In this document: piece by piece, positions 9,656 to 20,401 of the stretch
Numbering within the stretch: the stretch's first letter is position 1
Layout of the letters: the number at the start of each line of letters is the position of its first letter
Assembly (NCBI RefSeq): GCF_035222485.1
Contig: NC_085924.1
Location: forward strand, 4,402,001 to 4,466,000
Length of the DNA stretch: 64,000 bases
Source of the DNA: Podospora pseudoanserina
Lineage: Eukaryota; Ascomycota; Sordariomycetes; Sordariales; Podosporaceae
Direction of reading: 5' to 3'
Notes under the pieces: generated by a model
Databases searched by the model: none
What the model was told of the DNA's origin: nothing
What the model saw: only the letters and a program-made list of their open reading frames with translations
Made by a program: the position numbers and the translations under genes

Positions 9656-11612
9656 ATGGCCTTCCCCCGCCGACCCTCAGCCTTCCTCCGCTACCTCATC
9701 CCCGCAGCTCTCATCCTCTGCGTGTTCTACGTTTTGACGGGGCAGCCAGGCTCAGACTTTGCCTCCCCCCAAAACTTCCGCCGTCCCTGGGCCGGCTTAG
9801 GAGCCCAAAAACATCCAATCGAATATCTCATCGACTCGGCAGAAAAAGAGTTTGCAAACAAGATCTCCCGACAAAGCCACACCATCGCCGAAGCAGCAGC
9901 TGCCTACCGCCAACGTAGAGGCCGGCACCCTCCGCCCGGGTTTGACAAGTGGTTTAAGTTTGCGCAGGAAAAAAATGCGGTTATTGTGGAAGATTTCTGG
10001 GATCAGATATACCATGACTTGGAACCGTTTTGGGCGTTGGAGGCGCAGAGGATAAGGAAAGACGCGTGGGATTTTGAGATGAGGATCGAGGTTAGGGATG
10101 GGAAGGCGAGTAGTGGGAGTGATTGGTTCTGGACAAAGATTTGGTTGAAGATGATTGGGACCGTGGAGGGGTTGTTGCCTGATATGGATATTGCGCTTAA
10201 TGCGATGGATGAGCCGAGGTTGGTTGTGCCTTGGGAGGAGATTGATGAGTTGGTTGGGAGGGCGGGGCAAGATAAAAGGATGGTGAGGGCGGAGGAGGTG
10301 GTGACCGAGTTTGAGAAGTTGGCTAAGCCGGGGGAGGGGCCGGAGAAGGATTTTGAGACGCCGAAGAAGGTTTGGGAGGGGAATAGTACGTTCATCTGCA
10401 TTGGGAGTGGTGTTGCTTGGAGAGTCATGATGCTGACGAGATGCTGCGACAGAACACTACTGGTTAATCGCCCGCCGCGGGTGCCCGCCTACTTCCCTTG
10501 CGCGACAGTCGCCTGTTATCACTGACTTTAACCGCACCCCGTTGATCAAATCGTCCTTTGCGCTGCCTCACATGACGGAGGGTTATGTCTCCAACTATAC
10601 CTTGTCGACCGATTTTTGCCATCAATCGGACCTCCAAGCCCTCGAGGGCGTCTTTGTCGAGCCCCTCTCCGTTTCGGCGACAAAAACGCTCTTTCCCATG
10701 TTTGGCGGCTCCAAACTGGCTGTCAACAACGAGATCCTCCTCCCGGCACCAATGTACTGGAACGAAGAGGAGCGCTTCATGGGCTCCCAGGGGGCGGATA
10801 TCCCGTGGGAAGAAAAAGAAGACGCGGTCATCTGGCGCGGTGTGGCTACCGGTGGAAAGAACAAAGAGGACAACTGGCGCTCGTTTCAACGTCACAGATT
10901 TGTGGCCATGAATAATGGGTCCAAGATTACGCTCGCGGAGCAGAGGCAGCTCGAGCCGGTGAATTTTGCGCTGCCCCCCAAAGCGTACGGGTTGAAGGCG
11001 CAGAAGAGAGGGAAATTGGGGGAGTGGGTGGCGAGCTGGTCGAACGTGCAGTTTATTGACCTCATGTGTGGGATTAAGGGCCAGGGCGTGAGGTGCAATT
11101 ACACGGATCAGCACTTTGAGGTTACAAAGGGGATGCCGATGGCGGAGCAGTTTAGGAATAAATATCTGCCTGACATTGACGGGAACTCGTTTAGCGGGAG
11201 GTATCTGGGTTTTCTGAGGAGCACGAGCCTGCCGATCAAGGCTACGCTGTGGAGGGAGTGGCACGATTCGAGGCTGGTGGCCTGGAAGCATTTTGTGCCG
11301 ATGGATAGCCGGTTTGGGGATTGGTATGGGATAATGGAGTTTTTCTTGGGGGTTGATGGGACGGGGAGGGATGAGGTGGCGAGGAAGATTGCGATGGAGG
11401 GGAAGGAGTGGGCGGAGAGGGTGCTGAGGAAGGAGGATATGCAGGTTTATGTGCTGAGGTTGCTGTTGGAGTATGCGAGGGTTAGTGATCCGAGGCGGGG
11501 GGAGATGGGGTGGGTGGGGGATTTGCTTGGGGGGGAGGGGGCTAAGGGGAGGGATAATGAACTGGTTAAGGATGGGGAGGGGGAGGTGGGGAGTGCGGCT
11601 GGGGAGGCTTGA
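9656..11612 (+). CDS. GT90 (CAP10-like) glycosyltransferase, type II membrane protein
   Basis: Two exons, 9656-10385 and 10453-11612, joined across a 67-bp intron (GTACGT...TGCGACAG) give 629 aa. The joined reading restores the conserved block NKHYWLIARRGCP. Residues about 14-30 (LIPAALILCVFYVLTG) form a single N-terminal anchor after a basic MAFPRRP start, so the enzyme is probably a Golgi/ER type II protein with luminal catalytic part. CAP10/GT90 hallmarks follow: GYVSNYTLSTDFCHQSDL, IWRGVATGG, YLPDIDGNSFSGRYLGFL and WHDSRLVAWKHFVPMD. In the family these transfer sugars (xylose in Cryptococcus Cap10, glucose in Rumi) onto glycan or protein acceptors; the substrate here is unknown. The C-terminal 40 residues are Gly/Glu-rich. 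Confidence 0.9.
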
Positions 11613-13492
11613 GGATTCTAAGGGGGGGTATAGTTTTAATTTTTGTTGTATTGCGTCAAGATATTGCTGTATAATTATTCGATCTTTTTTTTTTGGTTTG
11701 TTTTGTGTGGTGTTGGTTGGCTTTTGTTGTGAAAATTTGTGGGGGTGATGAAGGACAAGTCACGTTTTTGGAAGCAGGCGAGCAAAATGATTGAGCGAGC
11801 ATTTGACGTTGCGGTTTTGGTGAAGCTGTTGATGTTGTCGTGTGTGACAGGGGCATGCTTGCTGCTGGGTTTATCAATCGTGGGATTCGAATGCTTGGCG
11901 TTGGCTTCTGGAAAGCTGGGCGGAAGCATTGAGATCGGGGAAATTTGGGGATGGTGTGGTGGAAGATATCAAGATGTGTTGTCATGTGCAATATTCACAA
12001 TCTTGATATATTGGAATAGAGATGTCGTTATCGTCAAACAGCTGGAGAGATAGAGAGAGAATAGCTGTATCTGTGTGTCACCCAATCTGATAACTCGGAG
12101 TGAGGTGAGTGTTTTGCTATCAACTCTTATCTCCGAAGCGAGCAAGACTCGGTTCCGATCATTACCATCACTTGTGACCTCTTTCCCAGTGGCGGTGTCA
12201 TCTCGGACCGAACCCCGTGATTGAGTTTCAAGCACAAGTCGGACCGCGAGATCGGGGAAATTTTACCTAAGAAGTTACGCAAAGGGAATCGGTGATGTTG
12301 TTCTGTTTCTGGAAGCTCACTGGAAGAATGTGGAGCGGCGGTCTGGGTAGCACCCCCGAGCGTGAAAGCCGGCGGTATCCGCCATGCTTGCTGGGATCTT
12401 CGTCCGGGATATGTCTTGGGTCCTGCCGTTAACTGAAGGGGCACTTATAACTTAACGGCAGTCCTGTCCGAGACTGGATCCAGTTGTGAGGTGGGATTTT
12501 GTTTTCTCAGCTTTTTTTTTTTCGTGTTGGAGAGGGTGATGGGAGGGTGATGGCAGGATGAGTGAATTACAAGCATCTAGGTGGATAGTGATGGGTGAAC
12601 CTTGAGGGTCAGTGATGGGGAGGGAGATGGCGAGACGGTTATAAATAGGAGATGTTGTTGGTTTTCGGTGAGATAGGTGGCTTGACTTGATGCATTCTTT
12701 CTCTCTCTTGTTTAGCGTCAGATAGCGGTTTATTTGCGACTTGTCATTTTGGCACTTGAGCCGAATTGCAGTTTGAGCTGTGCAACACACCCGACCTCTG
12801 CTGTCTATCACGTCAACGACAATCTTCCCGAGGAGGCTCCGAAGACTGTTCTTTTCCAAAGAGGTATGTTTGGTTTGCTACTGTCATCATGTCTCCGTGT
12901 TTCGGCCCTCTGGCACATGCAGTTGTTGGTCGATTGGGACGTCGAATCTTGATTGCGGCAGGGCGGGACAGGGGCGGCTGAGTTGCCAGAGTTGCAGCCC
13001 CGAGACGTGCAGTGGTGATCGTGTTGTGGAAATCAGGAGGAAGCGCCAGAAGAGGCATTTGATGTGCTTCCCCACAGCTTGGAAGCAGATGTCACCTTCT
13101 GCGATCAGCCCCCCGATGCTGTGGTGTGTGTGGTCTTGGCGGGCTGGCGGCACATCGTCACCACGCATGTGGTCCTTGTGTTCTGCGATCCCGGCCGGCG
13201 CGGCACAGGGTGGTGCCCGTATCTGACCGATATTGTTGGAGCAGCGCCCGTTGATACATAGATAACAAGGCGGTGTTCCCCCTTCCAAGGGAGGGAGCCT
13301 TCTGTGTTGGCTCCATTACCTATGTCTCTTTGTCCTTTGTTCTCTCGCTTGGATTGTTTATCCCCCTGTCTAAAAAACACAGCATTGACAGCCGCTAGAT
13401 CTAGATCGCGCACTGCATTTGCTGCACCGCTGCAGGTCACCCGCCCTAGCGACGCCGACAGCAGCCGAGACCCCAGCTCGGTATAAGAACCA
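11613..13492. other. Long upstream region of the arginase gene
   Basis: Frames on both strands here are short and have no family resemblance. A 101-codon plus-strand frame at 11748 has a hydrophobic middle but no other support. The last 250 bp (CT-rich, with TCGCGC around 13408) should contain the arginase promoter and 5' leader. A long leader with a hidden intron, as in some fungal arginase transcripts, cannot be excluded. Confidence 0.4.
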
Positions 13493-14735
13493 ATGGCACC
13501 CTCCCGCCTCAGCGACATTGCAGACATTGCGCTGCCAACGACAAAGTCTACCAGCGCAACTGATACTGTCACCGCTCTCCCAGACACTCCCGCCTCGAGC
13601 GTTGGCTCTCGCACTTTCGGCAGAAGCATCATGAACACATCGTTGATCGAGAGCAAGTTCCTCAGCCACCCCGAGGATTTGGGTGTGGTGGCTGTTGGTT
13701 TCTCGGGGGGTCAGGTATGTTTGGCGATGTTCTTGTCTACGGGAATGGGCGAGAGGCTGACAGGGAGAATGAATCACAGTGCAAACCAGGTGTTGACGCT
13801 GCGCCATCAGCGCTCATCGAAGCCGGCCTCCTGACCCAGATCCGCGACGAGCTCGGTTACAACCTCCACGGCCATGACACAGTCCACCTCTACACCGACC
13901 TTGTGCCCAAGGAGGACCCCGACTACCGCAACATGAAGAACCCCCGCGCCGTCTCTGCCGTGACAAAGAAGATCGCCGATCAGGTGTACAACCAGGCCAA
14001 GGAGGGGAGACTGGTCTTGACTCTGGGTGGTGATCACAGTATTGCCATTGGCACCATTGGTGGTTCGGCCAAGGCTATCAGGGAAAGGCTGGGCAGAGAG
14101 ATCGCCGTCATCTGGGTGGACGCGCACGCCGATATCAACACCCCCGAGACCAGCGGCAGTGGTAACATCCACGGCATGCCTGTTAGCTTCTTGACTGGGT
14201 TGGCCAAGGAAGACAAGGAGGATGTCTTTGGGTGGATCAAGGATGAGAACAGGATCAGCGTCAAGAAGATCGTGTACATTGGTCTGAGAGATGTTGATGC
14301 CGGCGAGAAGAGGATCTTGAGGGAGAATGGGATCAAGGCGTTTAGCATGTTTGACATTGACAGGTACGTTTTTGGCGACGTTGTTGCTTGTGTTGGAAAA
14401 GAGAAGCTGACAAGAGACACAGACATGGCATCGGCCGCGTGATGGAGATGGCTCTCGGTCACATTGGCAGCGATACCCCGATCCATCTGTCGTTCGACGT
14501 GGATGCGCTTGACCCCATGTGGGCGCCATCGACCGGCACCCCTGTCCGTGGAGGCTTGACGCTGCGCGAGGGTGACTACATCTGCGAGTGTGTGCACCAG
14601 ACGGGCAGCTTGGTGGCTGTTGACTTGGTGGAAGTCAACCCCAGCCTGGCGCCTGCTGAAGACATCGGGGCTCACGAGACGGTTAGGGCCGGTTGCTCCC
14701 TTGTTCGGTGCGCGCTCGGCGAGTCTCTTCTGTAG
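13493..14735 (+). CDS. aga: Arginase
   Basis: Three exons (13493-13714, 13780-14363, 14423-14735) with GTATGT/CACAG and GTACGT/CACAG introns give 372 aa. The enzyme hydrolyses arginine to ornithine and urea with two Mn ions. All metal-binding motifs are present: [26 protein letters not shown] and SFDVDALDP, and the C-terminal part has [10 protein letters not shown] and AVDLVEVNP. The first intron falls exactly between GFSGGQ and CKPGVDAAP, and the second between FDIDR and HGIGR. The protein is about 50 residues longer at the N-terminus than bacterial arginases. That extension is Ser/Thr-rich and is followed by a second Met ([10 protein letters not shown]) where an alternative start could fall. 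Neurospora arginase is known to come in two forms from one gene. The adjacent genes are not arginine-related. Confidence 0.95.
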
Positions 14736-15956
14736 GCCTGTTTGCGGTCTCTTGGTCATTTTGATAGTAGAAGGTATGGCAGCATCATGGGTACATAATT
14801 TCTGTTCTTCTTTTCGTTTTCAAGTTGCGTTTGGGTTGGGTAGGAGCACGCGTTTTGGTTTCCTTGTAGTTAGTACAGGCATGAATAGAGGGAAGGCATC
14901 CATCCCATCACTGAAATGTTCATTTTTAGCAGCAGCCTCAAGATGGAAACGGGTGGCTGGGCCGGTGCCACGCTGCCCCACCACCCCGCGTTCAAGAAGT
15001 CGTTGCCGCCAGAGAGGAACAGACATGCATCATCCGAAATGTCTCATTGAGACCTGATGGTGCCTGGACTGATATCCGTCATCTTCCCAATTGATCTTCC
15101 TTTACGGATCTGTTCAACATCAACGTTGAGTCCCAAGAACCACCCTACCTACCCCAGCTCACCCAGCGGCCAGGCACGAACCAACCACCAGGTGGGCACA
15201 GCGCAATCGATAAGATAGGCGCGCCAAGACCACTTTCTGAATCTCGTGAAGCACCTGAAGAAGCGCGCTGGCTGCTGCGCGCGGCACGGTGGGAGAGCTG
15301 ATATCCAACACCGGCGCAAGCAGCAGGAAGCAGTGCCGCTAGGCACAATTGTCGCATCGCATCCTGTCGCAACATAATCGCATTTGTTGTTCTCTTTCTT
15401 TTGAACCTCCTATCGAACGACCGAGCGATAAAGCGACGAAAAATCCAGGCCGTTGTTCCCAGCCACCGGCAGTTTGCGACAACTCCACCACCTCCAGCAC
15501 CGCCCGTGCGATCCGATCACCCACCCACCCACCACCTCACGGACTCACGGACTCACGGCACCGAGTCTCTCCACCAGCCGGCCAGGTTGCCACCGATCAA
15601 CGACGTTCACTGGACGTGTGGGTGGTAGGCCAATTGGAGTGAGAGAGCGTGAAAGTCAGTTTTCTTGCGCTTTCTTGGGGATATTCAGGTTGGGAGGGAG
15701 TTAGACAGCAGATACAAAATTTTGGGAGAACAGGCTGGTGCGGATAGAAAAGCAACAATCGTTTACGGCATTACGAGTTTATTTTGACGCGCGGCGACGT
15801 TTTTGGAAGAACATCGTCTTGGTAGCTGGGTCTTTTGGAATTGGAACACAGCAACTAGCTTTGGAGAGAAACCACCAGCAAACACACCCCTGAAGTGGAT
15901 GCTCCACCAAGCAGAACAACTTCACACAACAACTTTCACACAGCAACAACTCCAAA
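14736..15956. other. Intergenic between arginase and tetraspan gene
   Basis: No supported gene. Short frames on both strands overlap and have no family resemblance. The last 60 bp (CACACAACAAC repeats before AAAATGGC) look like a fungal 5' leader. Confidence 0.45.
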
Positions 15957-16591
15957 ATGGCATCTGTCCTCACCTCGGAACCCTCCCTTGTCTACTCCCG
16001 CCGGGTAGTCGAGGCCCGGGTACACAAATACCACTGGCCCGCCGTCCAGCTCAACATCTGGATGCTCATCATGCTCATAAGCGCCTGCACCATCATTGGC
16101 GTATTTGCCACCTTTATCGACATCCAGCACACCCTTCTACTACCAGTACCGTGGTCCGTTGTCCTCCCCCCTCCTTCCCTTCCCATCCTTATTAACATAA
16201 AAACAGGTACTTCCCCTACTACATAACCGTCGCCTCCCTCACAGTCTTCTTCATCCTCCTCCTCCTCTACCTCATCTACCAGCGCCGCTTGCTCCCCTCC
16301 ATCGTCATGATAGGGGGTTTTATTCTCTTTGTGCTGTGGTTGACGGGGTTGATAGTGATATCAGTGCAGCTGTGGGGGCCGGACGGGAGCGTGAGTTCGG
16401 AGTGCAATATCCAGGTTTTTGGGGCGAGTCCGATGCCCAAGGGGCAGACGCTGGAGACGTTGGCGTGGTTGGAGCAGAGGAGTATTTGCCAGAGCTGGCA
16501 GGCGGTTTTTGCGTTTGGGCTGGTGGGGGCGGTGTTTTTGTTGTGGATTATGGTTATTGCTTATCAGGTTTTTGCGGATGATGCTGTTTGA
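15957..16591 (+). CDS. Four-helix integral membrane protein, MARVEL-like, unknown function
   Basis: Exons 15957-16153 and 16207-16591 (53-bp intron GTCCGT...AACAG) give 193 aa; the junction codon is TGG within VPWYFPYY. There are four hydrophobic segments: IWMLIMLISACTIIGVFATF (about 36-55), ITVASLTVFFILLLLYLIY, IVMIGGFILFVLWLTGLIVI and AVFAFGLVGAVFLLWIMVIA. Between helices 3 and 4 lies a loop with two Cys (SSECNIQVFG; RSICQSW). Topology and size fit the MARVEL-like small membrane proteins found throughout Pezizomycotina, most likely in plasma membrane or secretory vesicles. I know no experimentally defined role. It is convergent with the poly-Q gene downstream. Confidence 0.8.
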
Positions 16592-16917
16592 TGGTGGTGG
16601 GGAAAGGGGGGCGTTGGGGAGTTCAGCTGTATGGGATGTGGAACGAGTGATGATATCTACCTGTGTTTGGGTTTGGAAGGGAGGCATGTGTCAGAGGATG
16701 TGGATGGTCGTATGTATTGGGCATGATCTCATATTGGATATCGTGGGGCGGGATTTTGGGTATTTTTTTTAATTTTTTTTTTGTTTTTTTTTTTGCCGTC
16801 TATAAGTAATTATGATGTATTACTATCACGTTTCGGTCTTGCTGAACGCTGGAACAAATTCCCAAAACGCCTTGCTTCTCATCACGCATCAGTCATGTTT
16901 GGGTTGTCATGGAGATT
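16592..16917. other. Convergent 3' intergenic region, T-rich
   Basis: This 326-bp stretch separates two genes that point at each other. It holds T tracts broken by a few other bases at about 16763-16794. It probably carries both 3' UTRs and poly(A) sites. No gene is seen. Confidence 0.5.
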
Positions 16918-17426
16918 TTAAGCAGCTACAGCGTAGTAACCGCCGGCCTGGGCCTGGGCAGGAGCTATCATCTCTGTCAGCATACACACCCCCCGTCTCA
17001 TCTCATAAACAGAAACTTACCCTTCTGCTTCCCCATATACCCCGCCGCGTAAGCCGCGCCCTGGTTGACATACTTTTGCGGGATCTTATTCCCCGTCATG
17101 CCATTGGCGTACCCAGCCATCTGCTGCGCCATGACTTTGTTGGCCGCCGCCTGGGGGTTGAAGGCCTGCTGCTGCTGCTGGACGGGGACCTGGACATATT
17201 GCTGCTGCTGCTGGACAACGGGGACTTGGACGTATTGTTGCTGCTGCTGCTGGTGGACAGGCTGGACATAGGTCACCTTGCCGCCCTGGATGGACTGCTG
17301 GATGGGGATGGGCTGTTGGACGGCGACGAATTGCTGTTTTTGCTTATTCTTTTTGTCCTTTTTCTTCTTGGAGTCTTTGGATTGCTTGCGCTTGAAAAGC
17401 TTGAGGAGGAGTTTGAAGAAGGCCAT
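16918..17426 (-). CDS. Small poly-Gln, Lys-rich hypothetical protein
   Basis: Minus-strand exons 17426-17021 and 16973-16918, with a 47-bp intron (GTAAGT...TGCTGACAG), give 153 aa. The short second exon codes EMIAPAQAQAGGYYAVAA and a TAA, replacing a read-through tail. The N-terminus MAFFKLLLKLFKRK is an amphipathic basic helix and is followed by a Lys-rich stretch. Two near-identical QQQQ-YVQVPV units and a third Q5 run come next, then an Ala/Gly/Tyr-rich tail. It has no known domain. Poly-Gln is coded mainly by CAG, so the locus may vary in length between strains. Membrane or nucleic-acid association through the basic start is only a guess. Confidence 0.65.
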
Positions 17427-18138
17427 TTTTAGTTTTGGAAGGGGCTTTTTTTTTCTTTTTTGCTGGGGTCTGGGGAGAAGAAGGGGAGATGAGATGGTCG
17501 ACACGATGGCTCATCTTATAACTTTTGGAGGGAAGGTTCAGGTGAAAGTAAAGCAATATTGAATTGGTGTAATGTCGCTGGAGAAGCGGGCTGCGCCGGC
17601 TGGTTGTGTCATCTCTACTTCATGGTGTGGGTGTGAGACTGGTGTGACGGGTGGTTTCTGGTGTTGAACCCACCCAACCGGCCACTCATGAGACCTGCGT
17701 GTCAGCCCAGTGATCGATCAAGATCTTCCTGGCAGGGGTAGCTCAGAACATGGAGATGATTTATCAGACAAAGATGCTTTTGAGACAACAGACAGATTGG
17801 AATTGGATGCAATTGCTTTCTTGATTGCGCTCATATCTGTAGCTGGTATCAAGATACCTACGCCAGGAATGATCACGGAGATTCGGGATGAAAGCTGAAC
17901 GCCAAGCCACGTGCCGTGTCGGCTTCTCCGGCTCAGGTCCGGCCGGCCGGCCTTGTCGGGCACCTTCCCATCCACCCTTACCACAAAATACATGTTTGGC
18001 ATAGTAAAAGTACGTAAATTAGCGCGTATAATGTTACAGACTGTACCTCAAAAAATGAAATAATAGGACTTTATTTAACTATCTTCGAAGACCTTTGAAT
18101 TATCTTTAAAGGCTTCTTAACCATGTTTGAAAGCCTGA
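17427..18138. other. Intergenic up to the transposon
   Basis: No supported gene. A 94-codon minus-strand frame (18002-17718) has an ATG but no family resemblance. From about 18000 the DNA turns AT-rich, with repeated TTAACTATCTT/GAAGGC-like words that recur near 28140-28235. Confidence 0.4.
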
Positions 18139-18140
18139 TA

Positions 18141-18193
18141 ACGTGCATGATAAGCGAGCGACGCAGATAAGCGAGCGACGCACTCTCCACCAC
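18141..18193 (+). repeat. Left terminal inverted repeat (53 bp) with internal tandem 17-mer
   Basis: Identical to the reverse complement of 19947-19999. Inside it, GATAAGCGAGCGACGCA occurs twice in tandem, giving each end two copies of the probable transposase-binding word. Confidence 0.93.
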
Positions 18194-18239
18194 AACACGT
18201 CTCTTAAATATCTTCTACTACAATTCACCACCAACAACC

Positions 18240-19910
18240 ATGGACGGCCCTTCAAAAGAAGCTAGACTTCTTCTTGCCCTCGAAGCTATTCAAAATAAGG
18301 AGGATCTTAGTATCCGTACTGCAGCCAAGTTATATAACGTCCCAGAAGCAACCCTCCGCCATAGGCGTAATGGCCGACCAATGCGACGCGATATTCCAGC
18401 CAACTCACGTAATTTAACGGATCTGGAGGAGAAGACGATAGTTCAGTACGTCCTTGAGCTATCTGCACGCGCATTCCCACCTAGATTAAGTGGCGTGGAA
18501 GATATGGCCAACCAACTGCTACGCGTACGCGACGCGCCTCCTGTTGGCAAACGCTGGGCCCATAACTTCGTTAAACGCCAGCCACAGCTCCGTACGCGTT
18601 TTACGCGCAGATACGACTACCAGAGAGCTAAATGCGAGGATCCAAAGGTCATTACTGAGTGGTTTATACTCGTACGGAACACCAAGGCCAAGTACGGTAT
18701 TGTAGATGACGATATCTATAACTTCGACGAGACTGGGTTTATGATGGGTATTATCTTCGCAGGTATGGTAGTTATAACCTCGGACGGCCTTAGTAAGGCA
18801 AAACTGGCCCAGCCTGGTAACCGCGAGTGGGCAACGGTAATACAGGGAGTCAATGCCCTCGGCTGGGCTATCCCGCCCTTCATTATCTTGGCCGCACAGT
18901 ACCACCTTGCCAACTGGTATACCGAGTGCAATTTACCGTCTACTTGGCGTATTGCAACTACCGATAATGGCTGGACTACCAATCCGGTAGGCCTAGATTG
19001 GATCAAGCACTTCGACTATTATATAGCGTTCCGTACGAAGGGTAAATACCGGTTATTAATCCTCGATGGCCACGAAAGCCACTACTTAACTGAATTCGAG
19101 CGCCACTGCTAGCAGAACAATATTATTACGCTCTGCATGCCTCCACACTCCTCCTACCTCCTCCAGCCACTCGATATTGGCTGCTTTGGGCCGCTAAAAC
19201 AGGCGTACGGCCGCCAGATCGAGGGCTTAATGCGCATATATATCAACCACGTAAGTAAGCTCGAGTTTCTCTGTACCTTCCGCGAGGCTTTCTTCGCCTC
19301 TATAACGGAGAAGAATATATAGGGTAGCTTTGCGGGTGCTGGCCTTGTTCCATACGATCCAGAGAGGGTGTTTTCTAAGCTAGATATAAAGCTTCGTACG
19401 CCAACACCCCCATCCTTAAGGCCGGGCACGGCACTACCTTGGGTATTCCAGACACCACAAAACCCCCGAGAAGCCAACTCACAGTCAACGCTTATTAAGA
19501 CTCGCATTACCAACTATCAAAATAGCTCCCCGACCTCGATGTTGGTTGCTATAGACCAGCTTACTAAGGGTACGATGGCTGTGATGCACCAGGTGGCCCT
19601 CCTTCAGTCAGAGAACGCTTCGCTCCGCAAGGCCAATGAGGCACTAAGTAAGCGCCGGAGAGCTAAAAAAACACGTGTACGGCTCGGAGGATCACTTACT
19701 GTGCAAGATGCACATGATCTACTGGACCAGAAGGCCGTGGGTGGGGAGGCAGTGGAAGAAATACAGCCGGATGGCGGTAGTGCAGGGGCTCGTACGAAGG
19801 TTCAGTGCTGTGGTGTGTGCGGCAAGCCTGGCCATAATGCCCGCACTTGCCAGGAGGCTGCAGAAGGGTCTGATTCAGCTGTTTCTGACGTAATTGTAGT
19901 TGGTTCTTAA
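18240..19910 (+). pseudogene. Fot1-like transposase with two in-frame TAG codons
   Basis: One frame runs from ATG 18240 to TAA 19910 (557 codons) and is broken only by TAG at 19110-19112 and 19320-19322. Domains in order: psq-type HTH (LLLALEAIQNKEDLSIRTAA), CENP-B/Tc5 HTH (about residues 60-125), the DDE_1 catalytic core and a C-terminal zinc knuckle (CGVCGKPGHNARTC). The acidic triad is visible in YNFDETGF, LILDGHESHY and LLQPLDIGCF. The second TAG sits where relatives have Gln (NI-Q-GSFAGAG), so one C-to-T change explains it; the first also adjoins a conserved Gln-Asn. This fits mild RIP or ageing. The copy should not make full-length enzyme unless the stops are read through. Confidence 0.92.
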
Positions 19911-19946
19911 TGTTGTGGTCTAGCAATTGAGGATAGTTATAGTAAG

Positions 19947-19999
19947 GTGGTGGAGAGTGCGTCGCTCGCTTATCTGCGTCGCTCGCTTATCATGCACGT
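19947..19999 (-). repeat. Right terminal inverted repeat (53 bp)
   Basis: Perfect reverse complement of the left end. The first difference comes at base 54, where left has A and right has C. TA follows directly. Confidence 0.93.
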
Positions 20000-20001
20000 T
20001 A

Positions 20002-20401
20002 ATTATTCTCCAAGGTATGGTTCACAATATAATGTGGGCTAACATCGGTACTTTTGTGTGGCAATCATTTCATGGTGAGGATGCCACCACAACTATGTTC
20101 CTTCTGTGGGATTCTGACTTTGACAGACAGGTACAGGTTAGCTTGGAGGTGGGCAGCTCCTCGGTGGTGCCTTTCAAGAATGAATGGGCGACGTCCTTCC
20201 CTCCTGAAGTCCCTGCGATGTGGCCAATCAAGAGGCAACTGCCTGGATTTGGTTGACACCAACATCTTAAGATATTGTCTATGATGCAGCCATGGTCATT
20301 GACCGATTGATCCTGTCCTTACTTAAAGGACGTTGGAGAGAGAGTCCACACTCTCAGTTGAACCCAACATCTTCAGGACTCGCAAATCAAATACAATCAC
20401 C
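20002..20401. other. Spacer between transposon and the Gln/Asn-rich gene
   Basis: No gene seen. The final 60 bp (GGACTCGCAAATCAAATACAATCACC before the ATG) look like a leader. Confidence 0.4.

Larger units (their letters stand above)
18141..19999 (+). mobile_element. Fot1/pogo-type DNA transposon (Tc1-mariner superfamily), nearly whole
   Basis: The 1859-bp element is flanked by TA on both sides (18139-18140 and 20000-20001), the usual target duplication of this superfamily. Its ends are perfect 53-bp inverted repeats starting ACGTGCATGATAAGCGAGCG. It contains one transposase frame interrupted by two TAG codons. Identical terminal repeats point to a recent insertion. A diverged, RIP-mutated relative lies at 60656-62490. 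Confidence 0.93.

Noticed and set aside
10464-11291. 275-codon minus-strand frame
   Set aside because: Antisense of the GT90 exon 2, which has clear family motifs. GC-rich coding DNA leaves its complement open by chance.
12887-13288. 133-codon minus-strand frame before arginase
   Set aside because: No family resemblance and overlapped by equally long frames on the other strand; more likely promoter DNA.
13105-14529. Long minus-strand frames over arginase
   Set aside because: Antisense of arginase exons; no independent motif or leader.
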